Of a stretch of DNA of 64,000 nt, positions 1-12,309 are shown piece by piece (position 1 is the stretch's first letter; every line of letters begins with the position of its first letter). The notes beneath the pieces are model-generated. The model was not told where the DNA came from. It worked only from the letters and a program-made list of their open reading frames with translations, and made no database searches. The stretch lies in NCBI GenBank assembly GCA_030737835.1, contig CM060850.1, forward strand, positions 23,229,774 through 23,293,773. Direction: 5' to 3'. Position numbers and translations under genes: made by a program. This DNA comes from Acorus gramineus. Lineage: Eukaryota; Streptophyta; Magnoliopsida; Acorales; Acoraceae.

Positions 1-2779
1 TCGAAACTTGGATAAACTCGCAGAGTCAGTTGATGGTATGACTTTTTAACGTACGAAATTATCAAGTAATAAAAAATTTGATCAATTTGACCATAGCTGA
101 TGTGGATTAATCACAAATATGATTGCATCTCATCTAAAAAGTGATAGGATGACATGTGATTATGTGAATGATATGGGTCACCAAATTGATTAAATCACAT
201 GGATCAATATTGTTTTAATGCATGGACTTACCATATACTTTTTGTACGGACGTGAATGCAAAAGCTATAACACCAACTAAAGTTAACCAAGTCATGTGAT
301 TTATAGATTTGCAATTTATCATGTTTTGGAGAAGGAATTCAATCAAGAATGAGTCTCAGTAAATCTTATTAGTCACCAATAATGTGGATTGACGCGTGAA
401 TAAAAATTTTATATATTAAAAAGTGCAACACATGTCAATCTTTTACTTAGAATTGATAAGGCCTGATACATTGACTGGTTTTGGCAACAGTTTTTTCATT
501 TGATTTTCCTCTAAAAAAATTTTAGTTGATGAGTCTAATGCTCTATGCACATTGCATGTCCTTTTCATATATTAAGTTATATTCAAATGTTTGATTTTCT
601 TTGTGAACTTTTATTTAATGAACCATCCATTTAACTATTATTATATGGATTTTAAAGTGAGAAAAAATTATGAGTGCCTTTTTGGTGCATAATATCTTAT
701 AATATCTTATATACGCAAATCTTAGAAGGTGCTTGTACACAAATTAAACATTAAAAGTCCTATTGTCTTTCTTGTGAATATAGAAATGAAAATCACCCAA
801 ACATTATTCTAACATGTTATCCTAAATAATTCAGGTTGCATATCCGAGTATTTCAATGAAGGGAACGCAAGGGAAGAAGAAGAACCAACATGCAAGAAGT
901 CACAGAGCTATAAATGTGTTCTTAATTCAAAGGCCTCCGAGGAGTCTCTGGTGAATTTCTATATAAGAAAATGATATGTCTAATTAACCCCGTTTGCAAC
1001 CATGTCTGTAGCCCCAACCATTTTAAGTATTTTTAGAGTACAGAAGTATATACTATTGTAAAAAATAAAGTATATACGTAGATAAACCAATATAAATTTT
1101 AAAATTTTTTGGAAAAAAATTTAATTGAGCATAAAGTGCAATAGTAAAATACATATTTCATTTGAACAATATGTATTTTTTACTAGTAGAGTGTATATTA
1201 AACTGTCTTTAATTTTGATAATTGGATTTTAACAATTTGTGATGTTCATAAACAGGCCAATCTAGCAAGATGGGAGCCTGGGCATGGGCGATTCGGATTC
1301 CGGTATCCATGGAAGCAGTACCTAGAGATCGGTGCAGCGATGCGCCACTGCGCTTGTTGTTTGGAAGCTCTTAGTGGCTGCATTAACTCAGAAATTCAGG
1401 TTGGGCTAATATTCATAGAAAACTAGACTTTAAAAAACACATAAATGACTATAAATATGAAAACACTTTGGAAGTTGCATTGATATATAAGATGAGATGT
1501 TCAACTAATGCATGCCCCATTAGCAATCAATTGTCTTTAACTATTTCTATTTCTACAAAATCCATTTTTAGTTAAACAATTCAAAATGGGGTTTTAAAAC
1601 TTTAGTTTTTTTTATTTCAGATTATGATTTTTACGAGTTGAAAGACTCCCATTATATTGATGGGAAAGCTGATTGAGAACAGCAAATTGGTTTTAAAAAT
1701 TGATTCCAAATGGGATCTAAACAGAAATCAACTTTGCATGGTAATGGGCATGAATATGGTGTTTGATTATAATTGTCACTAGATTTGTTTGTTTGTTTGA
1801 TCATATATATTTTTTGGGTTATTGTAGAGGAGAGTGGGTTTGTGCTGGGATTTTGTGAGAAGAATATCTTCACTCTCGTTTAGCTCTTGCAGGGCAAGAC
1901 AAGGTTGCGTAGCTCCTCTTACTTTGCTCTTTTAATGTATTTTCATTTTCAATTTCTTCGATTAAATTAAGAGATCGAAAAAATATTTGAACCATTCTAC
2001 TTTAGTGAATTATATTTGATACAAACGTCTGTGCCAAATCCCAAACTGTGGAGCATGCATAAATAAACTAAAATAGGAATCTAATTTCAAAAACAGCTTT
2101 AATTAAGTGAAAATCTTTCTTTCAGTTTTCAAATGCTAAGTAACATACCAATGTTAATTATATTCTCCATAACCATATATCATGCATCACATCCTATAAC
2201 CATATACTAAGTTACATACCAATGTTAATTATATTCTCTATATAACCATATATCATGCATCACATCCTGCAATTATTCACCCAACTCCAATTACTGCAGG
2301 CACCTGATTTCATCAAGAAACACTTAAGTGAAGGGTGCAAGAAATTGAGCTCAAACTCAACAGATGTCTTAAAGGAACTCTCAAGCATCATCATGTCCAT
2401 GAAGAGGTCCTCAAACATCGATTCACTGCTCGCCGACATGAGCGCATCAGTGGATGATCTCCAGAACACACTGAAATCATTAACCAACCAAACATTGTTG
2501 TCACCACCACCACCATCACCAGTACTACCTGGAGACAGCCCAGAAAATCAAAGTGAGCCAATGCATGAATCGACGGTGGATGCGCCTCTGATGGGTGTCC
2601 TACCTGTGGTGATGGTCGCCTCTCTACTGATTGAGATCGCTTCAAGGATCGAAGATGTAACTGATAATGTTGATGATTTGGCAGCGCTCGCAGACTTTAA
2701 GGCGGCGAAGGATCTGTCAAACGATGAGCCTCCGGTGGTGGATGAGAATGAAAACATGAAAGCATTGCAAGAAGTTTAG
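1..2779 (+). CDS. Aluminium-activated malate transporter (ALMT) family anion channel, 3' exons only
   Basis: Four exon pieces join in frame: 1-35, 835-950, 1256-1399 and 2300-2779 (stop TAG), all with GT/AG borders. The first piece encodes [11 protein letters not shown], then [14 protein letters not shown], then the family hallmark [18 protein letters not shown], and finally a C-terminal helical part with [18 protein letters not shown]. These are the cytosolic C-terminal half of ALMT channels, which carry malate and other anions across the plasma membrane or tonoplast. The six-helix membrane half lies left of the window, so clade and membrane cannot be assigned. A proline-rich linker (PPPPSPVLP) in the last exon is a typical variable spot. 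The splice phases all agree and nothing looks broken, so this is probably a live gene. Confidence 0.88.
2136..2268 (+). repeat. Tandem duplication of about 60 bp in the last ALMT intron
   Basis: Two near-identical copies, 2136-2195 and 2207-2268, start with ctaagtaacatacc / ctaagttacatacc and end with gcatcacatcct. The second copy ends about 30 bp before the acceptor at 2299, so the duplication lies in the branch-point region of the intron. Confidence 0.85.
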
Positions 2780-3145
2780 TGGGGGAGATCTTGTTTTGTG
2801 GACTTCTCTCAGGAGAAAATATAAGTTGGATATAGATAGATGGATTATATTGTGGATATGATCTTTACTTCGTTTATAACTTATGAGTTTATTCTGTATT
2901 AAATTTTGCTGTCATTGATAATTAGAAGTTTTGTTTGAAACATGATTGGAAATCAGCTTACGATCAAAGGCGAAATATATTTATAGTGGGGAAAATGATA
3001 ATTGCTTTGAGGAAATTGTCCTTTTTACGTGACTCCCATGAAAGTCAAATTTTACAAGTATTGGAATGATTGCTGTTTGATCATTTTTTTTTTTTTGAAA
3101 AATTATAGTCAATTCTCTATTCCTAAAAGTTTAAGATAGAACATG
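2780..3145. other. ALMT 3' flank, no further gene
   Basis: AT-rich 3' UTR and downstream spacer. I see no convincing canonical polyadenylation hexamer and no other feature before the hAT target duplication at 3146. Confidence 0.5.
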
Positions 3146-3257
3146 GCTGAATGTAGGCCTGTCAATGGGTTGCGGGTTAATCCGGACCTGACCCAACCCG
3201 ATAAAAGGAGTAAATTAAAATACTCAACCCGAATGACCCGAGACCCGATATGGACCC

Positions 3258-3870
3258 TGTTGAAAAACTTTTTTAAAAATCAGATTAAACTAGCATGCAG
3301 TGGATAAAAAATAGATCAAGAGACAATGAGTTTCAGAGATGGTCTGGATGGAGGCACATTGTACGCTGTCTTAAGAACAGAATCGCCTCCTCAATCACAC
3401 AGGATACTTGATGATCTGCTCCCTGGATACAACCACCCAGCCTCGCTGATCTTCTTCTCTGGTGCAGCAGGAAGAAGATACGTGAACCGGTTGTTGACTT
3501 AAACAATCGTCAAAAGGAACAAATTTTTTTTTCTGGAACAAGAGAGAGAGCTGAAATTGCATATATCAAAATGCAGTCCTTTAGTCTCTTTTTATAGAGG
3601 CTAAGGAAAAGAGCCGTTCGAGCCGTTTCAAAGGAAACGCTCCATCCGTTTCACAATCGTTCACCCCTATTTACGCGGCGGTTACAGTCCTTCACGACTG
3701 TTACGATTGAGTGGAGATTCTCTATCTCTGTCGTCTCTTCTTGGCCCAGACCCAAACCTAGACCCGAGCCCAAGCCCAATGCCCAAAGACCAAATACAAA
3801 ATACAAAATGCAAATGCAATCCACAAGCCCTTGCCCCCCTTGGGAACACCCAAGTGCCATAAAGTCATGC
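3258..3870 (-). repeat. LTR-like terminal repeat of a broken Copia element (left copy)
   Basis: The stretch starts with tgttgaaaaac on + and its first 240 or so bp match 9056-9322 closely and in the same direction. Read on -, it contains a TATA-like CTATAAAAAG near 3588-3600 and ends in ...CAACA, which suits an LTR running U3 to U5 on -. The right limit is approximate because it grades into the polymerase-bearing piece. This is a fossil. Confidence 0.6.
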
Positions 3871-6385
3871 AAATAAATTTCTTATTATTAAATCTGAAAT
3901 TCTTGATTTTTGAGTTAATAATATTTTTGAGACCAGACCTGAAGATGCTATTTATTATGAGTCTATTTTTCCTATGAAAGAAAAAATAATTAGACATGTT
4001 GGTGAAAGTTCTTCTAATGTTGCATCCACATCTTCTTCTGAATACCCTATTTTTGATGAACCTGAATTTGATGATAATCTTGGGAGAGGTAAAAGAATTA
4101 GAACCGAAAAGAAGTTTGGTTCTGATTTTTATATCTATCTTGTGGAAGATGAGCCTAAGACTTATCAAGAGGCTATGAATTCCGTTGATGTTGGTTTCTG
4201 GAAGGAAGCCATAAACAACGAAATTGAAAGCATAATGAACAACACTTGGATTTTATGTAATTTACCTTCTGGTTGTAAATCTATTGGTTGTAAATGGGTA
4301 TTTAGAAAGAAATTAAAACATGATAGATCTATAGATAAATTTAAAGCAAGATTGGTTGCTAAGGGTTTTAGTAAAAAAGAAGGTGTAGATTTCTTTGACA
4401 CTTACTCACATGTTTCTAAAATATCTTCCATTAGAGTCTTGATTGCCTTGGCTGCCATATATAAGCTCGAGGTCCATCAAATGGACGTCAAGACTGCCTT
4501 TTTGAATGGTGATCTTGATGAGGAGGTATATATGGATCAGGCTGAAGGCTTTGTGGTTCCAGGATAAGAAAAGTTGGTGTGCAAATTGATTAAGTCATTA
4601 TATGGACTTAAACAAGCACCTAAACAATGGAATGAAAAATTTCATAAAATTGTTTAATCTGCTGGTTTTGTGAGTAATGAATCTGATAGTTGCATTTACA
4701 GTAGAATGAAAGATGATACATGTGTTATTTTATGCTTATATGTAGACGACATATTTATATTTGACACAAACATGTTAATCATTAATGAGACCAAAAATTT
4801 CTTATCTAGTAAATTTGGCATGAAAGATCTTGGTCCTGCAAATGTAATTCTTGGTATAGAAGTAACTAGATTGCATGCTGGCATCTCTATTTCTCAGTCT
4901 CATTATATTGAAAAAATTTTGAGAAAATTTGAATATTATAATTGTAATCCTGTTTCTACACCATATGATCTCAATTTTCATTTAAAGGTAAATGCAGGGA
5001 ATCCTGTCCAACAACCTAGATATGCTCAAATCATTGGTTGTTTAATGTATTTAGCTAATTGTTCTAGGCTTGACATCTCTTATGCTGTAGAAAGACTGAG
5101 TAGATACACTAGTAATCCTAATGCAGACCACTTAAAAGCCTCATGTAGAGTATTTAGATATCTTAAAGGCACAATTAAATATTGTTTGCACTATTCTGGT
5201 TATCGATCTGTCTTAGAAGGATACACTGATGCAAACTAGATCTCTGATTCTGATCAGACCAAGTCCATCAGAGAATATGTTTTTGTTCTAGGAGGTTCTA
5301 CTATATCATGGAAGTCTGCTAAACAAACTGTTAGAGCAAAGTCCACCATGGAAGTTGAGTTCATTGCCTTAGATCTTGCTGGTGAGCAAGCTGAATGGCT
5401 TCGAAACCTACTTTTAGATACACCTATTGTTTGGAGACCTTTTGCACCTGTATCTCTTCATTGTGATAATAAGGCAACCATAGATAGAGCTAAACAGTCT
5501 AAGGGAAAACCTGGGAAGAGGTTCATGAGACTTAGGTATCAGAATGTAAGGGATTATGTCTTAGATGGAGTCATCTCCCTTGAATTTGTTAGATCAGTAA
5601 GTAACATTGTAGATCCCCTTACTGAAGGACTAGCTAGGAGGCTAGTCTTAGCATCAAGAGGGATGGGGCTGAAGCCCATGGAGTAGCACCACAGTAGATA
5701 CCCTATCTTATCAATTGGAGATCCCATGAGATATGCTCAAAGGGACAAACAAGCTGCTGAGTGACTACAAAAAGCACTAAAATCTAAAATCATCCCTATG
5801 GTGCTAGTGCTTTGACTGTGATGGTTTAGGAAGAGCTAAAAGCTCTGAATGAATTTAAGGTCTTTAAGACAGGGTGTATGACCACACAATATACCTTGGA
5901 GAATTCTACTATAAGAGTGTGATCGTGGGGCCGCGATCTATGAGAACATGGGTTGATCTCTAGAGCACTCTTGAAACCAAATACGTGTAATAGCCATAAT
6001 GCACACACCGACTTGAAACCTGGTCTAGTACTTGTGCTATGCTGTGTGACTAATTGAAATATGAACAAAAGGGTCTAGATCTGTCTAGTTCAAGATCTAG
6101 TTCACTATGTCCCTTCAGATGGAAATTAGTTAACACTAAGTGGGGGTTCAAAGCCCTAATCTACATCTACCAAATGCATAGTAAAACATCGCCATATTTT
6201 ATTTTCTTTAAAACTTTGAATCTTGAGGGGGATTGTTAGAAACTTTTGAATTGAAAGTTTTGGGTTTTCCCCCATTTAGTTGTTCAAAAGTGTTTCAAGT
6301 AAGTTTCAAAAGTTTTAAAATGTTTTGGAGAAAAAATGTGTTCCCTCTATTTATTTTCTTGGTTTGAGACTCCTCAAACATAGTC
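3871..6385 (+). mobile_element. Copia polymerase 3' half (reverse transcriptase, RNase H, LTR start), broken fossil
   Basis: On + this piece shows a Copia reverse-transcriptase region (WVFRKKLK, VHQMDVKTAFLNGDL, YVDDIF) followed by an RNase H region (HCDNKATI). A purine-rich tract just before tgttagaaac at about 6235 looks like a polypurine tract followed by an LTR start. It is broken at several points and lacks gag, protease and integrase. Its orientation is opposite to that of the adjoining Copia piece at 6386-9055. Confidence 0.8.
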
Positions 6386-9055
6386 CTAATCTACTGTTTT
6401 AGGACCAAGTTTTCTTTTCCTGATTTCAAGAATTTTAACCTTGGCCAAACAGCCCCAAACCCTTAAATATTTCATGCAAGGTTTCCTACAAAACCATAAT
6501 TCATGTGGGGTTTTATCAACATGCTTAAAAGGAATTTTATTCAAAATAAAATTGGAACAAAGCATCACCCCAAAATTTATTGCTAACACCAGATTGAGCA
6601 AATAAAGAATTAACCATATCAATTAAAGTCCTATTTTTTCTTTCAGCAATTCCATTGGATTGTGGTTCATAGGAAGCAATCATTTCATGAATAATACCAT
6701 TTGTTCACAAAATAAATTCAATTCATTCGAAGTGTGCTCACTGCTTCATCAGACCTTACCCTTTTAATAGACTTTTCTAATTGATTTTCAACCTGGTTTT
6801 TATAGATCTAGAATTTATCAAACTGTTCATCTTTAGATTTAAGCAAATAAACATAGCAATATATAGAATGATCATCTATAAAAGTCACAAAATATCTCAT
6901 GCTATCTCTAGTCAAGATTCTATTCAAATCACATACATCAATGTGTATTAATTCAAGAATACTAGAATCTCTGTTAACAGTTCTAAAAGGTTTCTTAGGC
7001 AGTTTAGATTGCACACAAATATCACACCTCTTAGAGTTATCAAATTGATCTTTAGGAATTAATTCCATGCTCATCAATTTTCTCATAGAGTTATGATTAA
7101 CATGACCTAGCCTAGCATGCCAAACATCACATGATTTAGTCATAAAAACAAAAGGAGTTTTATTATCATTTTTGCAATCAAAAGAGTCAACAGTGCATAA
7201 TTTAAATAAACCATCACACAAATATCCTTCCCCAATGAAGGATCCAAATCTAGTTATTACAACTTTATTTGATTCACAAACTAACTTGTAACCCGCTTGG
7301 ATTAGCAAGGATCCACTAACTAAATTCCTCCTTATGTTTGGTACGTGCTGCACTTTTCGAAGAGTTAGGACCTTCAGGAAGTAAACTTCAGGTCAACTCG
7401 TCCAGAGCCTTCGATGTCTGTAGTGCCAGAATCACCCATCATCACCCTTCCATCAGAATGCTGATATTCAGAAAAGGAAGAAGGAGAAAAACAAACATGA
7501 CTGTTGGCCCCAGTATCAATCCACCAATCAGTGGAAATGCTAACAGCATTTATTTTAGGAGAAATAGTTACAAACCTATCAATGGATCCAACGGGCTTTC
7601 CTTCTAAGGTCACCATGTTGACTTGGGGAGGACGATCGGTGTGAAATGAGTTTCCAGGTTTCGGGTCCTTGCGGTGACGATAGTCCTTCACAAAGTGCCC
7701 AGACTTCCCATAGAGATAGCAATGGTAGGTCTTTTTGGTGGAGTTTAGTTTTGGTTTGGAGTCATTTTTGGTGTTTGGGTTCTTGGTGAAATTCTTTTTG
7801 GCTTTGAAATTCTTACCTTTTGGTTTGAATTTCTCGCCCTCTACACGGTTGGATTCAGAATGGCTGACATTTTTGTCTTTGACCCTGTGTATGTCTTCTT
7901 TTTTCAAAGATTTGATTAAATCAGACATAGACACAGTGGCGGAGCCACCATGGGCCCCCCCCTGGGTTTTTTTTTTTGTTTTCTTTTTTTTAAATACTTT
8001 TATTTTTTGTGATTAATTGATTTTAATTGAGCTCATAAGTCATGACCTCACCTCTATATAACAATCTTTAAGAAAAATGTTAGATTTAATTTTTTTATCA
8101 ATCAAATTCAAATCACACATGTTTTTTTTTTTTTTTAAATAGTAAACATCATCTAATGATATATACGATCTGATTAAAAAATATACATCTCTCCATTTCA
8201 AGTTAATTGAACTCAACATTTTCAGAATATGAAACCTCCTCGATGTCAAATTTAAATGTAGATTTATGTTTTGACATTTTTTTGTGAATCATCGACATGA
8301 AATTTGATATATTATTGTAAAATTTGATAATTATTTTTTTTATAATTATTCAATGAATTTTTATATGAATGTCCTTATTTCATTTTTTTAAAATATAATA
8401 TTAAAACTTTTAAAAAATAATGATATAACCTTAGAAAATAGTTATATAAGTCACATTAGGCCTCCCCTTTATAAAAATCCTGACTCCGCCACTGCATAGA
8501 CATCTGGCCTTGACGGTGCCTAAGGGTTTTTGCAAAATTGTCCCATTAAAGGGGCATTCTGAATCAATTTTGTATACTCTAGGATCTGGGCAATAACGGT
8601 TTGTTTTCTACCATCCTAAACTCTAACCAGTCTACAAAATGGTATCCTTCTAAACCTACATCCTCTAAACCATATTTATGTTCTAAGGCATTCCATATTT
8701 CTAAGGATGTTTTGGTGGAGCAGTATGCATCATAAAGTTCAGGAGACAAGGTGGAAAGAACAAATAATCAAGATCCTGAGGGTTCACAGTAAGGGTAGAA
8801 GACGTTTTGGATGCAGACTGGTCTGCGACTTTAGTGGTGGAATCAGCGTTATTTCCAGAATCAACAGAGGGAATAGAGATGGCATAAATAAGGCCCAAAG
8901 TTGTAAGCCAGTATTTCACCTATTGTTGCCATCTCTTAAAGTTCTCTCCATTGAACTTGGTATCCGGTTTGACTGACTCTCTATCATCATTAAAAGAAAA
9001 TGGTATATAAGAGGGGAGCAAAAGGTTTAATATGAAAACGATTATGTTCTTAATT
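6386..9055 (-). mobile_element. Copia gag, protease and integrase half, broken fossil
   Basis: On - this piece shows a gag start region (KFNGENFKRWQQ near 8930), a degenerate zinc-knuckle region near 7700, a protease-like DTGANSHVC near 7500, and an integrase zinc-binding and core region (HARLGHVNHNSMRKL, FVTFIDDHS). It carries several breaks and is interrupted by a hAT MITE at 7934-8494. Polymerase does not follow in this orientation; it lies in the adjoining piece on the other strand. Confidence 0.8.
7934..8494. mobile_element. hAT MITE, 561 bp, nested in the Copia gag region
   Basis: Terminal inverted repeats are cagtggcggagcca at the left and the complement of tgactccgccactg at the right (13 of 14 match). 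They are flanked by a perfect 8-bp duplication, CATAGACA, at 7926-7933 and 8495-8502. There is no coding capacity and the inside is AT-rich. Insertion into the gag region makes it younger than that Copia piece. Confidence 0.9.
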
Positions 9056-9322
9056 TGTTGGAAAACTTTTTTTGAAATCAGATTAGACTAGCATGCAGTG
9101 GATCAAAAAATAGATCAAGAGACAATGAGTTTCAAAGATGGCTTGAATGGAGGCACGTTGTACATTGTCTTAAGAACAGAATCGCCCCCTCAATCGCATA
9201 GGGTACTCGACGATCTGCTCCCCGGATACAACCACCCAACCTCGCTGATCTTCTTCTCTGGTGCAACAGAAAGAAGATACGTGAACTGGTCGCTGACTTG
9301 AACAATTGCCAAAAGGAATAAA
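9056..9322 (-). repeat. LTR-like terminal repeat, right copy, partial
   Basis: Starts with tgttggaaaac on + and matches the left copy (3258-3500) along the first 240 or so bp, then diverges. Just left of it on - begins the gag leader, as expected for a 5' LTR followed by its leader. No usual methionine-tRNA primer site is obvious. Fossil, shorter than its partner. Confidence 0.6.
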
Positions 9323-9851
9323 ATTTTTGAAAATTCTTCCCCGTTTATGCAAACCGGCTCTCTCTTTCATAGGTGAAGTGTGTGATTTCATTTTATTTTT
9401 TTTTACCTGCACCACCATTTGTTCCCTGTGTATGCCCTTCTCTTTTGGGTGGAAAGAACAAGCCACTTCGTAAAATCAAGTCACCCAAGACACACAGAAG
9501 GAGATGCTTTTGGGTTTGACTGTTGTATTCATCTATCTCCATCAGAGAAATACAAAAGGGGCTTTTCCCCAAGTCCACCGACTCCCCCACCGTCATCGAC
9601 GTCGGCGATATCATCTCCGACATCGACGACAACGACTCCGATCGCCGCCCCTTCCAGTGATCCAAGACCTTCAACACCGTTTCCACCCCTCCCAAGCCCC
9701 TCTAAAAATGGATAGTGTACCTGGGTCGACCCGGACCCGACCCGGGTCCGGGTCATCAATTGCCTGGGTCCGCCGGGTCCCATTTAGGACACGGGTCTGG
9801 CAGACCCAAGCCCAGGTGTGGTCCGGGTTCACCCCGACTTGGTCCGAACCC
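9323..9851. other. Right interior of the hAT element with a GC-rich patch and GGGTC subterminal repeats
   Basis: At 9565-9665 the sequence turns GC-rich. One + frame reads STDSPTVIDVGDIIS followed by DIDDNDSDRRPF, which looks like ordinary protein sequence rather than noise; I could not name the source. From 9720 come alternating GACCC/GGGTC motifs, typical of the subterminal part of such elements. No intact gene is present. The patch may be a captured host exon fragment. Confidence 0.4.
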
Positions 9852-10169
9852 AACCCATTGACAGGCCTAGCTGAATGGCGGTGAGAGCGTGATAGAAAAA
9901 AATATAAAAACATAACATCAACTCATACATAGAGTGTCAAGCCTTGCAGCCCACCACCACGAAGGCACAGATAGAAAAGGCTTCTATTCAAACCTCGTTG
10001 ACAACTCCGCTATACAGTGATATGGAACACGTGATCGCTAATTTGGATGTTGAAAACCCCGCAAATGCACATGCCCCAATCCTTGATGCTTAGCAATGTC
10101 ATCTCCCATAAGTTCTTGAAATAGAAAAACAACCCAATTATCGAATTCCTCATCCTCTAGAGTGCCCAG

Positions 10170-11180
10170 GCACGTCGGAATAAGTCAAAGCCCGCTTTGT
10201 TCCTATCATTCCTTTGTCTCATGCGTCGCGCTGTCTCCCATAAATCCTCTATTGACCTGAATCGTAAAGGTTTGCCTGACATGTTGGCTAGCCTGGCCCA
10301 AAGACGAGACGCCATCGAACATCAACAAAATAGGTGCTCAGTGGATTCATCATTCCCATGGAAAAAAGAGCAGACCATTTCCTCAAGAGAAATTCAAATT
10401 CAAATCCTAACTTAAAAATAAAAAATATATCTGAATGATATCTGAATATTAACCAGTCCTAATTATCTAAAAAAGTTATGATAAATCTGACAAATAAAAC
10501 TAAAATACTAAGAAGTGCAAATCATCCATAATCCTTCATTTGGTGATCCTCAACGTTGATCATATGGTTCATGATTGTGCCGTATCAGATGCCAACGGGC
10601 ATGGAGAACTTTGGTCACGATCTAATCCTGTAATAATAACCAAGTGAAAAAATTTGACCTTCAGAGGGATCTTGGCCTGCCAGATTACTGCTTCCCGGGA
10701 GATAAAAATGTCATCTGTCGAAGACCCTTTGTTCCACCATTCATAACCAAGCTGCACAGAGTAGACATGGCCATGTTTACCCGCTCAACACATTGAGTCA
10801 TCAGATCTCCTGTTGGTCTGAAAACCTGTAAGAGACCAAGGAGTTCCAAGAATTGAGAAATCTCAATGTCTCTACGCCCCCTACGCATGCTGGTATCCCA
10901 TGCACTGCTTGGTGCTTCATTAATCCAACAGTCACAGGTCCTCTAGGTCCGCCCTCCAGAATGAATAGTTTTCCCAACAAGTCTAGGGAATAGAGAGCGC
11001 AATGGATGCATCGCGAACCAGAACTGGAATGACAATCCCTCGCCGGGCTGCCACACCAGCTCCTCCATGAATGTCTGCCAATCATCGAAGAAACCCTTGC
11101 ATAACTGCGATCTCCATCTCGCAGGTTCTGGCCCCACCCCCTTTGCATCACCCGATATACCGTAGGGCTCTTTGAACAAT
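10170..11180 (-). mobile_element. L1-type LINE ORF2 C-terminal relic
   Basis: On -, broken frames give FFDDWQTFMEELVWQPGEG and FPRLVGKTIHS (the region after the reverse transcriptase in plant L1 ORF2), then AVIWQAKIPLKVKFFHLVI (the zinc-binding reverse-transcriptase-associated domain). Several frame changes separate the parts and no end structure is visible. It is an old, 5'-incomplete copy. The limits are approximate. Confidence 0.65.
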
Positions 11181-11533
11181 CAAACCCACTTCGCTTCTAC
11201 TCTACTCTACATACCCACGATTTAGATATAGCCAAGTTGAGAATGCAGTTTGACTTTGGCCATTGCAATTGTTGTTGATCTCATGATCTGAGGTTTAAGC
11301 TTGATTTAGTTTTGTATTAATTACTATGTAAAACTTCATGGTGATGAAGCCAGTTGATATGTCATGGGAGTTCATGCTACTCTTATTGATTTTTATATCG
11401 AGTATTAGGTAGGTCATTTTCCACCTTGGCTTCATCTTCTGGTGCCGGTTCTTCATTTCTTGTGCTTCAACACTTTAGTGATAAGCTAAGTGGATTTGAT
11501 TGTCAAATTAACACTATGCAATAATTGCAATTT
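11181..11533. other. Spacer, nothing recognised
   Basis: AT-rich DNA without a credible coding frame or repeat structure. Confidence 0.4.
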
Positions 11534-11639
11534 AAACACGCACACAACTTCCAAGCGGGTCGGTGCGGACACCCTAGGATTAATCCTTGTCTCGAAGGGT
11601 TTAGAATACCTCTGATAACCAAAAAAAAAAAAAAAAACT
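11534..11639 (+). mobile_element. Short poly(A)-tailed retroposon (SINE-like) with 9-bp target duplication
   Basis: A GC-rich block around ggtcggtgcggacacc runs into a 17-bp A tail. The direct repeat TTGCAATTT flanks it at 11525-11533 and 11640-11648. A related block lies in the opposite orientation at 26158-26242. No tRNA-like A/B boxes are clear, so it may be a 5'-truncated SINE or a LINE 3' end. Confidence 0.7.
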
Positions 11640-11752
11640 TTGCAATTTTTGCATCTTTTCTTTTTAGAAAATGTTACCCAATCTTTTGTATACTACAAAA
11701 CACAGATCACATATGTTTTTATATTTCTAAAAGTAGTAAACATCATTTAACG

Positions 11753-12058
11753 TGTTGTAAACTAAATAGAATATGATATATAAGAGTATATAAATAAAGC
11801 ACACAAGTATATAGAGAAGAGAAGTAGAAAGAGATTTCTTATTCAATATTTGTTGGTTGAATACAAGAGAACCCCTCTATTTATAGGGTGCATAGAGGAA
11901 TCCCAAAGGTGGAGAGTTACAAGTCTATAGAGGTGAGGGGAGATAGTGGGGCAATAATGGGAGTGTTATGGAATAGAAGAGTGGGGGAGGTTATGGAATT
12001 GAAGAGTGGGGGAGGTTATTGGTTAGAGAAGTGGTGGTTATCCACCATATTCACAACA
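11753..12058 (-). repeat. 3' LTR of the Copia element
   Basis: 306 bp, nearly identical to 17064-17372. The purine tract just to its right (complement of ctcccccttgg at 12059-12069) is the polypurine tract, confirming that this is the 3' LTR of an element on -. Confidence 0.9.
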
Positions 12059-12309
12059 CTCCCCCTTGGATGACCACCACGCTAAGAAAATTGCCTCATT
12101 AAAACCTTGCTTGGAAAACCCAATGGGAAAAAACCAAAGCGAAGGAAAAAGAGTACAATGTAACTTAATCGTATAATAGTGTATGCGTTTGACACTGCCT
12201 CATTAAAACCTTGCCAGGAAAACCCAATGGGACAAAACCTAGGCGAAGGAAAAAGAGTACAGTTCGCAAAATGTCATCAAAAATTACTCCCCCTCATAAG
12301 TACAAGATT

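Larger units (their letters stand above)
3154..9869. mobile_element. hAT-type transposon block, 6.7 kb, filled with nested Copia pieces
   Basis: The ends are perfect 18-bp inverted repeats: taggcctgtcaatgggtt at 3154-3171 and its complement at 9852-9869. They are flanked by an identical 8-bp direct repeat, GCTGAATG, at 3146-3153 and 9870-9877. An 8-bp target duplication is the hAT signature. Next to both ends lie runs of GACCC/GGGTC motifs, common just inside such elements. No hAT transposase is visible, so this was a non-autonomous element, later enlarged by retroelement insertion. The clean target duplication shows that the ends have stayed together. Confidence 0.85.
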
